Assembly: GCF_013266695.1 (NCBI RefSeq)
Contig: NZ_JABRXF010000001.1
Coordinates: 1,307,736-1,371,735 of the forward strand
Length of the DNA: 64,000 nt
Origin: Hongsoonwoonella zoysiae
Lineage (GTDB): Bacteria; Pseudomonadota; Alphaproteobacteria; Rhizobiales; Stappiaceae
Direction: 5' to 3'
Part shown: positions 25,236 to 32,808 of the stretch, in pieces
How positions within the stretch are numbered: the first letter of the stretch is position 1
How the letters are laid out: the number at the start of each line of letters is the position of its first letter
The notes under the pieces: model-generated
Database searches by the model: none
The model's input: the letters and a program-made list of their open reading frames with translations, nothing else
What the model was told of the DNA's origin: nothing
Made by a program: the position numbers and the translations under genes

Positions 25236-25396
25236 AAGCTCGTATATCACCCGATAAGCGCTCGCTCCGGATTTTTTCCTGGTATTAGCCAAAAGACTAA
25301 GGGGTCAAATTACGGGGCGTCGCCTAGACACACGAAGCTTGAGGTGCAACTGTCTGCGCCGTTGGGCAACCACGACCGTGTTGGGAGGTAAAATAC

Positions 25397-26497
25397 ATGG
25401 ATCGTCGTTCATTCCTCAAAAAGGCCGGTGTCGGAGCCGGCGCGACCGCAGCTGCCGCCACGCTGGCCGCTCCGGCAATCGCGCAGTCCCGCACAGACAT
25501 GGTGATCGTCTCCACCTGGCCGCGCGACTTCCCGGGCCTTGGCATCAGCGCTCAGCGCCTTGCCGCCCGTATCGGTGAACTGACGGAAGGCCGCATAGCG
25601 GTGCAGTACTTCGCCGCCGGCGAGCGCGTCGGCGCCTTCGATTCCTTCGATGAAGTCGCCTCCGGCAATGCTCAGGGCTACATCGGCGCCGACTACTACT
25701 GGAAGGGCAAGCACCCGGCGTGGGCTTATTTCACGGCCGTTCCCTTCGGGCTGACCTATGCCGAGTTCGACGCCTGGATCAAATATGGCGGCGGCCAGGA
25801 GCTTTGGGATGAAGTTGCCGATCAGTTCGGCCTGAAAAACTTCAACGCCGGTAACACCGGCGTGCAGATGGGTGGCTGGTTCAACAAGGAAATCGAAACG
25901 GCCGACGACCTCAAGGGCCTGAAGATGCGTATTCCGGGCCTCGGCGGTGACGTGATGGCGAAGCTTGGCGCTTCACCGGTGTCCCTGCCCGGCGGCCAGA
26001 TTTACGAAAACCTGATTTCAGGCGCTGTCGACGCGACAGAGTGGGTCGGCCCGTACAACGACTATTTCATGAAGTTCTACGAAGCCGCGAAGTACTACTA
26101 CTATCCGGGCTTCCACGAGCCGGGCTCCGCTCTCGCGCTTGGCATGAACAAGTCCTGGTTCACGTCGCTGTCGAAGACGGATCAGGCGATCATCGAAGCC
26201 GCCTGTAACGAGGAAAACGCTCGCCAGATGGCAGAGACCAACGCCGAGAACGGCCGTTATCTCGACAAGCTCATCAATGAGCACGGCGTCGAGCTGCGCA
26301 AGTTCTCCGACGAGGTCTACGATGCCTTCGGCGAAGCTTCGGAAGAGGTTTTCGAGGAAACCCGCGAGCACAGCGAACTGACGGCCCGCGTTCACGACAG
26401 CTTCGCGAAGTCGCGTTCGGAGATCGGCCGCTGGATGCTGCTCGCCGATACCGGCTACACGCAGCAGCGTAACCGCGTGCTTGGCATCACGGTCTAA
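25397..26497 (+). CDS. TRAP transporter substrate-binding protein (TakP/FcbT1-like), Tat-exported
   Basis: A 366-residue periplasmic receptor. The leader carries a twin-arginine motif (DRRSFLKKAG, residues 2-11) and ends near AIAQ at 30, so it is exported folded by Tat. The body matches the mannitol/chloroaromatic or 2-oxo-acid group (TakP, FcbT1): LKMRIPGLGGDVMAKLGA, LPGGQIYENLISGAVDATEW and KYYYYPGFHEPGS. In TakP a cation bridges the carboxylate ligand. A strong GGGAGGT ribosome site precedes it. It is the only binding protein for the two membrane-subunit pairs that follow. Confidence 0.92.
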   Translation: MDRRSFLKKAGVGAGATAAAATLAAPAIAQSRTDMVIVSTWPRDFPGLGISAQRLAARIGELTEGRIAVQYFAAGERVGAFDSFDEVASGNAQGYIGADYYWKGKHPAWAYFTAVPFGLTYAEFDAWIKYGGGQELWDEVADQFGLKNFNAGNTGVQMGGWFNKEIETADDLKGLKMRIPGLGGDVMAKLGASPVSLPGGQIYENLISGAVDATEWVGPYNDYFMKFYEAAKYYYYPGFHEPGSALALGMNKSWFTSLSKTDQAIIEAACNEENARQMAETNAENGRYLDKLINEHGVELRKFSDEVYDAFGEASEEVFEETREHSELTARVHDSFAKSRSEIGRWMLLADTGYTQQRNRVLGITV

Positions 26498-26518
26498 GCT
26501 GCGAGAAAGAAATGGCGC

Positions 26519-26546
26519 GGGGCGGGGCTTTAGCTCCGTCCCCGCC
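26519..26546 (+). terminator. Stem-loop after the TRAP binding-protein gene
   Basis: GGGGCGGGGC, loop TTTA, then GCTCCGTCCCC form a strong GC-rich hairpin 22 bp past the binding-protein stop, with no T run. Such hairpins between a receptor gene and its membrane genes commonly stabilise the 5' transcript or reduce readthrough, giving more receptor than channel. Function inferred. Confidence 0.45.
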
Positions 26547-26671
26547 TTGTTCGTGCCCGCAGATGGTGTCCGGCGCAGGCTGCTTCGCCGGGTCCTCTGC
26601 CGGTTTTTTCCGGATGTGCCGGATTATCGCGGCCTCGCGCCGCGCGCCTTCCCAGCTCGGAATGATATGCG

Positions 26672-27634
26672 ATGCTCATTCGCCTGTTCAGTTGGATGAT
26701 GCTGGCGGTTCTCGCCGCATTCCTCGTCAACAACTACCTGAATTTCTGGCAAGGTTTTCCGGGTGCCGGTGCCGCCTTCGGCGCACAGGCACATGGTGGC
26801 GCTTCGCCTGCACTTGCGTGGCTGCAGGTCGGTCTTTACGTTCTGGGCATCGCGCTTGCGGCGCTTTACGTCATGCGCAGCAAGGATACGCCGCTGCGCG
26901 CCGACAGCAAGCGCATCACGGATATGAACACCTTCATAATTCGTGCGGCCTTCTGGGCCGTCGTGATCGTCGGTCTCGCCGACATGACGATCGCCTTCCT
27001 TCGCGTGGAAGGGCTGCTTGAGCATTACTTCGGCCATCAGCTCGCATCCGATCTCGGCCGCTCCCAGTTTCGAGGGCCGTATGTGCACATGCCGTTAATC
27101 GCGGTGTCCATCGTGATCGCCGCGTTCACGCGCACGCTTGGCTTCCCCTGGCTCGCCTTGCTGGTTGTGGTGGCGGAACTTCTCATCGTTGTCGGCCGCT
27201 TCATCTTCTCCTACGAACAGGCCTTCATGGCCGACCTTGTCCGTTTCTGGTATGCGGCCCTTTTCCTGTTCGCCAGCGCCTACACGCTGCTTGAGGAAGG
27301 CCATGTGCGCGTCGACGTGTTCTATTCGGGCTTCTCGTCGAAGCTGAAGGGCTATGTGAATGCCCTGGGGTCTATTTTCCTCGGCATGACCTTTTGCTGG
27401 ACCATCCTCATCATCGGCATGGCGGGCCGGAACAACATCATCAACAGCCCGCTTTTGTCTTATGAGGTGACGCAGTCCGGCTTCGGACTCTTCGTCAAAT
27501 ACCTGATGGCGGGATTTCTCGCCGTATTCGCCGCTACCATGCTTATCCAGTTCGTGAGCTATCTGCTCGACGCCGTCGCCGACATCCGCGAGGAACCGGG
27601 CGGGCGCGACCACGAAGCCCCGCATATCAGCTAG
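26672..27634 (+). CDS. TRAP transporter small permease subunit (DctQ-like), long form
   Basis: A 320-residue membrane protein, roughly twice the size of a typical DctQ. The C-terminal part has the four-helix DctQ pattern (RFIFSYEQAFMADLVRFWYA, then EEGHVRVDVFYSGFSSKLKGYV). The N-terminal ~140 residues add further hydrophobic segments and a short hydrophilic loop, as in the FcbT2 group. DctQ braces the large subunit and contacts the loaded receptor. It is followed 18 bp later by the large subunit gene. The ATG at 26672 has only a weak ribosome site. Confidence 0.88.
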   Translation: MLIRLFSWMMLAVLAAFLVNNYLNFWQGFPGAGAAFGAQAHGGASPALAWLQVGLYVLGIALAALYVMRSKDTPLRADSKRITDMNTFIIRAAFWAVVIVGLADMTIAFLRVEGLLEHYFGHQLASDLGRSQFRGPYVHMPLIAVSIVIAAFTRTLGFPWLALLVVVAELLIVVGRFIFSYEQAFMADLVRFWYAALFLFASAYTLLEEGHVRVDVFYSGFSSKLKGYVNALGSIFLGMTFCWTILIIGMAGRNNIINSPLLSYEVTQSGFGLFVKYLMAGFLAVFAATMLIQFVSYLLDAVADIREEPGGRDHEAPHIS

Positions 27635-27652
27635 TCGGACGAGACCGCCCAG

Positions 27653-30316
27653 ATGGAACTCTTCTTCCTCATTCTTCTCATCGCCATCATGGCCTTTGCG
27701 CTGGGCTCCGGTTATCCGGTTGCCTTCGCGCTACCGGGCTCGGCCATCATCACGATCGCGATCGCGGCAGCGTCGGGCTATCTCTTCGGTGGAAGTCCGG
27801 ACGCCTATTTCGCCCAGGGCGGCCCCGTGCAGTGGCTGAGCGCGGGCGTCACGAATTTCAGAGGCGTCTACTGGGAGGCTGAGCGGGATACGCTGATAGC
27901 CATCCCGCTTTTCGTCTTCATGGGCATCATGCTGCAGCGCTCCAAGATCGCGGAAGACCTGCTCGTCACCATGGCGCAGCTTTTCGGCCCGATCCCGGGC
28001 GGTCTCGGCATCTCGGTCGTCTTCGTGGGCGCGCTTCTCGCCGCGACCACGGGCATCGTCGGGGCGACCGTCGTCGCCATGGGCCTCATCTCGCTGCCGG
28101 CGATGCTGCGCAACAACTATTCCGTGCCACTCGCCACCGGCACTATTGCCGCGTCGGGCACGCTCGGCCAGATCATCCCGCCGTCGATCGTCCTCATCAT
28201 CCTGGCCGACCAGCTTGCAAGCGCGGTCGACCAGGCGGGAACGATCCGCCAGACGCTTTACAAGAATTCCACCGGCGAACTGACGATGCCGTCGGATTTC
28301 GCCGTGACTTCTACGAGCGCCGGCGAAATGTTTCTCGGAGCCTTCTTGCCGGGCCTCGTTCTCGTCGGCCTCTACATGCTCTTCATTCTCGGCTTCGCGC
28401 TGATGAAACCGAGCGCCGCCCCGGCCGTCCATCACGGGGGCAAGTTCGACCGTGCGTTTTTCGTCAAGGTCGTGCTCACGCTCGTACCGCCGCTTGCCCT
28501 GATCATTCTCGTGCTCGGTTCCATCATCGCCGGCATCGCCACGGTGAACCAGGCCGGCGCCATTGGCGCGGTCGGCGCCATGATCATGGCGGGTTATAGG
28601 CTGCGCGAAGGCAAGCGCGGGGCTTATTCGCCGGCGATAATCGCCATTCTGGCGCTTCTCGCCATCGGCGTGGTTTCAAGCTATTTCGACCTCAACATCC
28701 GCCGTGTTCACTCGAGCGAAGATGTGCTCGGCGTCGTGCTGGCGGTTATCGCCGTCTCCATGCTGCTGATCGCGATTTTCTGGAGCGGTTGGCGCACGCT
28801 GAAGTTCGAGAACACGCTGCGCGGCGTGATGATCGAGACCGCGAAGACTTCGTCCCTCGTCTTCATCATTCTGATCGGCGCGGCGATGCTGACCTCGGCC
28901 TTCCGCGCTTTCGGCGGCGAAGAACTGGTAAAAGACTTCCTTCAGGGTCTGCCGGGCGGCTTCTGGTCTCAGTTCATCATCGTCATGCTGGTGATCTTCA
29001 TTCTCGGATTCTTCCTCGATTTCATCGAGATTGCCGTCGTCGTGGTGCCAATCGTCGCACCGATCCTGCTGGCGGATCCGGAAGCCAATATCACCGCTGT
29101 CTGGCTCGGCGTGATGATCGGTCTGAACATCCAGACTTCGTTCCTAACGCCACCCTTCGGCTTCGCGCTCTTCTACCTGCGCGGCGTGGCACCGGCCATC
29201 GTAAAGACACTCGACATCTACAAGGGCGTGATCGCATTCATCATCCTGCAGTTGATCGCGCTCGGCATCGTCGGGCACACCCCGCAATTGGTGAACTATC
29301 TTCCGAACCGTTCTTCGTTGCTTTCGGAAACGGCGCCCCCGCCGCAGAACCCGGTATTGCAGTACTGCATGGAGGAATATGTCGCCGAAAGGTTCGCCGA
29401 TGACGGCAATTCGATTTTGGCGGCTATCTCGAAGATGAAGGCGGCCGATCTCGGCTATCTGCCCGAGGGTCTTCGGAAGGATTTCGTGGAAGGTCTGGAC
29501 AAGGCCGAACAGGCGATCCCGCTGATGGACGACATCATGGCAGCTGAAATCGCGGTCGAGGCTGCTTCCGGCCCGTACCGGCCGCTCCATCGTCTGGTTC
29601 GCGGTCTCGAGCGCGACGCCCGGCGTCTGGACGAGGAAATCGAGGAACTGCGCGTGATCGTGCAGCGCTCCGGACCGAACGGAATTTATTCAGAAGCGCG
29701 CGGCGAACGTGCGGCAAACCGTATCGAGGAACTGACGGCCGAGCGCGACGCCCTGCTTGCCGAAATTCCAGGCGATTGGGAGGAAAGGCACAAGGCGTTC
29801 GCGGAAATCCAGCGTGCGGAAAACACCGCCCGGCTGAAATACCGCCGAAACGCCGATGACGCCTATGAACCCGTTGCCGAAACGAAGAAGGTGATCGCCG
29901 ACGTTGGTGCGTTGCGCGAGCTTGAGGACGAAATTCGCGGTCTGTCGTCCGACCTCGACACCATGGAAGCCGATGCCTTCGTCGACCGATCGGCCGACGT
30001 CCGCTCGTTGTTCAATCCGGTAGAGGGCGCGTCCGACATCCGCTCGGCGATAAACGATGCACGCAAGGCCATGCGTCAGGACGAGCCGGACAAGGCGGAA
30101 GCCATGGCGGCCATCGCCGAAGCCATCGCTTTGTTCGAGGCGGAAGTCGAGTGGCGCGCGCGCGCTCAAGCCGAATTGCTTCCGGCGATCGAAGAGTATG
30201 ATGCTGCGGTGTCTGACACCATCGGCTTGCGCAGTCAGTCGCGCCTGCCGCGCGATGTGGCACTTGCGGTGGCGTCCTGCAATTCTTCGCACCGCGACAT
30301 TTCGCTCAATTTCTAG
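27653..30316 (+). CDS. TRAP transporter large permease subunit (DctM) with long C-terminal extension
   Basis: An 887-residue protein. Residues 1 to about 550 form a DctM/FcbT3 channel: IPLFVFMGIMLQRSKIAEDL, TTGIVGATV, ASGTLGQIIPPSIVL, and NIQTSFLTPPFGFALFYLRG. The remaining ~330 residues are hydrophilic and highly charged (for example RLDEEIEELRV and RIEELTAERDALLAE) and predicted helical, likely partly coiled coil. They have one Cys near the end and no enzyme motif I recognise. Normal DctM subunits end soon after the last membrane helix, so this is a fusion or lineage-specific extension, perhaps a cytoplasmic regulator or scaffold domain. Confidence 0.9.
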   Translation: MELFFLILLIAIMAFALGSGYPVAFALPGSAIITIAIAAASGYLFGGSPDAYFAQGGPVQWLSAGVTNFRGVYWEAERDTLIAIPLFVFMGIMLQRSKIAEDLLVTMAQLFGPIPGGLGISVVFVGALLAATTGIVGATVVAMGLISLPAMLRNNYSVPLATGTIAASGTLGQIIPPSIVLIILADQLASAVDQAGTIRQTLYKNSTGELTMPSDFAVTSTSAGEMFLGAFLPGLVLVGLYMLFILGFALMKPSAAPAVHHGGKFDRAFFVKVVLTLVPPLALIILVLGSIIAGIATVNQAGAIGAVGAMIMAGYRLREGKRGAYSPAIIAILALLAIGVVSSYFDLNIRRVHSSEDVLGVVLAVIAVSMLLIAIFWSGWRTLKFENTLRGVMIETAKTSSLVFIILIGAAMLTSAFRAFGGEELVKDFLQGLPGGFWSQFIIVMLVIFILGFFLDFIEIAVVVVPIVAPILLADPEANITAVWLGVMIGLNIQTSFLTPPFGFALFYLRGVAPAIVKTLDIYKGVIAFIILQLIALGIVGHTPQLVNYLPNRSSLLSETAPPPQNPVLQYCMEEYVAERFADDGNSILAAISKMKAADLGYLPEGLRKDFVEGLDKAEQAIPLMDDIMAAEIAVEAASGPYRPLHRLVRGLERDARRLDEEIEELRVIVQRSGPNGIYSEARGERAANRIEELTAERDALLAEIPGDWEERHKAFAEIQRAENTARLKYRRNADDAYEPVAETKKVIADVGALRELEDEIRGLSSDLDTMEADAFVDRSADVRSLFNPVEGASDIRSAINDARKAMRQDEPDKAEAMAAIAEAIALFEAEVEWRARAQAELLPAIEEYDAAVSDTIGLRSQSRLPRDVALAVASCNSSHRDISLNF

Positions 30317-30437
30317 GCCGTTGCGGTTTGGAGAGTGGAATGTCGGCGATGTCGTGACGGTCGGTAAAGACGGCGGCTGGTAATTTGCCGCCGTCACCTA
30401 TATCGTGACCGGAACTTGGGCAGGAGACATTCGGCCG

Positions 30438-30947
30438 ATGCAAGAGCTGGCACGACAGATCGACCGGTTGAACATCGCAATCGGGCGCTCCATGTCGTGG
30501 GTGCTGTTCGGCCTCGTGCTCACTCAGTTCGCTGTCGTGATCCTGCGGTATGTCTTTGGCATCGGCTTTCTATGGGCGCAGGAAAGCGTGATCTACCTCC
30601 ACGCGTTTCTATTCCTTCTGGCGGCGGGATATGTGCTTGCCATCGATGCGCATGTGCGTGTCGATGTTCTTTATCGCAACGCCCCTGTCAGAAAGAAGGC
30701 GCTTGTCGATGGTCTCGGAGCGATCCTTTTCGTCATTCCGACGTGTATTCTGGTCTTTGAGCAGTCCTGGCCCTATGTCGCCCGGTCCTGGCAGGTGCTT
30801 GAAGGTTCGGCCGAAGCCTCAGGCATTCCGGCGGTGTTTCTGCTGAAGACGGGAATTCTGCTGTTCGCCGTCCTGACAGGGCTCCAGGGGCTGGCGCTCA
30901 TGATCCGTGCCGGGTCGTCTTTTTTCGCTCTTTCTCGCGCAACCTAG
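30438..30947 (+). CDS. TRAP transporter small permease subunit, second copy
   Basis: A 169-residue DctQ-type membrane protein of normal size with four hydrophobic helices and the segments FGIGFLWAQESVIYLHAFLF and DAHVRVDVLYRNAPVRKKALV. I start it at the ATG at 30438, which has AGGAG 11 bp before; a GTG at 30405 is also in frame. Its TAG stop (30945-30947) is made by the first bases of a RIME-like repeat, so the natural C-terminus may have been shortened or replaced. It pairs with the large subunit encoded from 31111. Confidence 0.88.
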   Translation: MQELARQIDRLNIAIGRSMSWVLFGLVLTQFAVVILRYVFGIGFLWAQESVIYLHAFLFLLAAGYVLAIDAHVRVDVLYRNAPVRKKALVDGLGAILFVIPTCILVFEQSWPYVARSWQVLEGSAEASGIPAVFLLKTGILLFAVLTGLQGLALMIRAGSSFFALSRAT

Positions 30948-31060
30948 AGCATATCCCGAGAAATCCGGATCGGGTTTCGCGACTAAAGGTATGCTCAAGA
31001 TATTGATACCGGGCCGAATTCTTTTCACGAAAGCGATCTCGCTTTCTTGAAAACCGCTCC
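30944..31060. repeat. RIME-like double-palindrome repeat, copy 2 (intergenic)
   Basis: Starts CTAGAGCATATCCC as in copy 1. The first palindrome is imperfect (CGAGAAATCC with GGGTTTCGCG; GAGCATATCC with AGGTATGCTC). The second has GAAAGCG (31029-31035) with CGCTTTC (31040-31046). The right end aligns with copy 1 at CCGCTCC versus GCGCTCT. A further GGGCC/GGCCC pairing extends beyond the element. It fills most of the gap between the second TRAP small- and large-subunit genes and could form RNA hairpins in that transcript. Confidence 0.8.
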
Positions 31061-31110
31061 AGGAAATTTGGCCCAGGTCCGGCCGGTTCCGAGAAAGCTT
31101 ACGCCGCCCG

Positions 31111-32679
31111 ATGCTGCAAGCCCTTGACCTCCTGATGATCCTTGTAGCCTGCCTCTGCCTGATGGCGGGTTCCCCCGTGGCGTTTACGCTTTCCGGCGTC
31201 GCCCTTCTGTTTGCGGGGCTCGGCTGGCTTGCAGGTGCGCCCCTTTCCCTCGGGGCTGTGCCGTCGCGTATTTACGGCATCATGACGAATCAGGTGCTCA
31301 TTGCGGTTCCGCTTTTCGTGTTCATGGGCGTGATGCTGGAGCGATCGCGCGTGGCTGAAAGCCTCCTGAATGCAATGGGCAGGCTGGTCGGCGGGTCGCC
31401 CGGCGGCCTAGGCCTTTCTGTCACGCTCGTCGGCACGCTGCTTGCCGCCTCGACGGGCATCGTCGGCGCAACGGTGGCGACCCTGGGTCTGCTTGCGCTT
31501 CCGGCGATGCTGAAGCAGGGGTATGATGCAAGACTCGCGGCAGGGTCGGTCGCCGCGTCGGGAACGCTTGGGCAGATCATTCCACCGTCGATCGTTCTCG
31601 TCGTGCTGGGAGATCAGATTTCAGCCGCTTACCGGGCAGCGCAGTTGAAGGTCGGCAATTTCGCGCCCGAAACGGTGACGGTGGGCGATCTTTTCGCGGG
31701 CGCCCTGGTTCCGGGCCTGCTTCTCGCAACGCTTTACGCGCTTTATCAGGTCGTGACAGCGCGCCTCTCCCCGCAAAAAGCGCCGCCAATGCGCTCCGTT
31801 CCCCTTTCCATGCGCGATTTGAAGGAAGCGCTCGCGGCGCTGCTGCCGCCTGCCGTCCTGATTATCGCAGTCCTGGGCTCCATTCTCGCCGGTCTTGCAA
31901 CGCCGACCGAAGCCGCCTCTGTCGGGGCGCTCGGAGCAATCCTTCTTGCCGGGCGGAAGCTGGGCGGGCGAAAATCGGTGTCGGTCCTTGCCCTGGCGTC
32001 TGGAAGTGGTGTCGTGCTGCTTGCCACGATCGTCGATCTCGAACCCTCTCGCGCGGTCGGAACGGCATCGGGGGTTATCGCGCTCGCTGCGGCTATCGGA
32101 CTTGCAGGGATTTTCGTCCTGGCGTTTTCCTCCTCCGTCCGTCAGGTCCATCATGGCGGCATCCTGCAAGATGCATTGCGCAAGGCGACGGAAATCACTG
32201 CGATGATCTTCACCATCGTCATCGGCGCATCGATATTTTCCCTTGTTTTCCGGGATCTTGGCGGCGAAGAATTGATCGCTTCCGCGCTTTCCGGCGTACC
32301 AGGCGGGGCGGGAGGGGCCGTGCTTGCGGTCATGCTGGTGATGTTCGCGCTCGGCTTCTTTCTGGATTTTCTCGAAATCGTTTTCGTCGTGGTGCCGATT
32401 GTCACACCCGCACTTCTTGGCATCCCGCTTGCCGACGGATCGATGCTAAGCCCGGTTTGGCTTGCGGTCATGATGGCGGTCAATCTGCAGACCTCGTTCC
32501 TGACCCCGCCATTCGGTTTTGCGCTTTTTTATCTTCGCGGAGTTGCCCCGCAAACCGTGAAAACGGCCGATATCTATCTCGGTGCCATGCCATTCGTCGC
32601 ATTGCAGTTGCTAATGCTGCTGATCCTCTGGTTCTATCCTTCACTTGCTACTTGGTTGCCGGCCTACATTTACGGTTAG
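31111..32679 (+). CDS. TRAP transporter large permease subunit, second copy
   Basis: A 522-residue DctM subunit of ordinary architecture ending shortly after the last helix. Motifs: VAVPLFVFMGVMLERSRVAE-like segment, ASTGIVGATVATLGLLALP, ASGTLGQIIPPSIVL and NLQTSFLTPPFGFALFYLRG. It is similar along its length to the channel part of the first DctM in this locus and so probably arose by duplication. It moves substrate with a sodium or proton gradient. No second receptor gene is adjacent, so it likely shares the one encoded at 25397. Confidence 0.92.
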   Translation: MLQALDLLMILVACLCLMAGSPVAFTLSGVALLFAGLGWLAGAPLSLGAVPSRIYGIMTNQVLIAVPLFVFMGVMLERSRVAESLLNAMGRLVGGSPGGLGLSVTLVGTLLAASTGIVGATVATLGLLALPAMLKQGYDARLAAGSVAASGTLGQIIPPSIVLVVLGDQISAAYRAAQLKVGNFAPETVTVGDLFAGALVPGLLLATLYALYQVVTARLSPQKAPPMRSVPLSMRDLKEALAALLPPAVLIIAVLGSILAGLATPTEAASVGALGAILLAGRKLGGRKSVSVLALASGSGVVLLATIVDLEPSRAVGTASGVIALAAAIGLAGIFVLAFSSSVRQVHHGGILQDALRKATEITAMIFTIVIGASIFSLVFRDLGGEELIASALSGVPGGAGGAVLAVMLVMFALGFFLDFLEIVFVVVPIVTPALLGIPLADGSMLSPVWLAVMMAVNLQTSFLTPPFGFALFYLRGVAPQTVKTADIYLGAMPFVALQLLMLLILWFYPSLATWLPAYIYG

Positions 32680-32731
32680 GTGCGGTTATCCACTGCACCG
32701 CAATATCGAATATGATTGACCATGGGCCAAC

Positions 32732-32750
32732 AGGTCAGTCACGCTGACCT
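32732..32750. promoter_or_regulatory. Palindrome upstream of indolepyruvate ferredoxin oxidoreductase
   Basis: AGGTCAG-N5-CTGACCT is a perfect inverted repeat 59 bp before the ATG at 32809. It may be an operator for this gene or an RNA hairpin. Weak in-frame starts upstream overlap it, but I consider them untranslated. Confidence 0.35.
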
Positions 32751-32808
32751 AATCGAAATTGTCATGGTCTTCCGACCGGCGGAACGAACTATTGGGGAAC
32801 AGGCCGTC

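Larger units (their letters stand above)
24959..25396. other. Divergent control region between nitrile hydratase and the TRAP locus
   Basis: A 438-bp non-coding region, more AT-rich than its flanks between about 25110 and 25300. It holds two palindromes (25139-25153 and 25222-25235, listed separately) and the Shine-Dalgarno GGGAGGT before the TRAP binding-protein ATG. Promoters in both directions are expected. Short open frames here lack ribosome-binding sites and family resemblance. Confidence 0.55.

Noticed and set aside
25040-25300. Possible small RNA or tRNA remnant in the AT-rich intergenic region
   Set aside because: No cloverleaf, tRNA-like T-arm or terminator could be found; only short palindromes are present.
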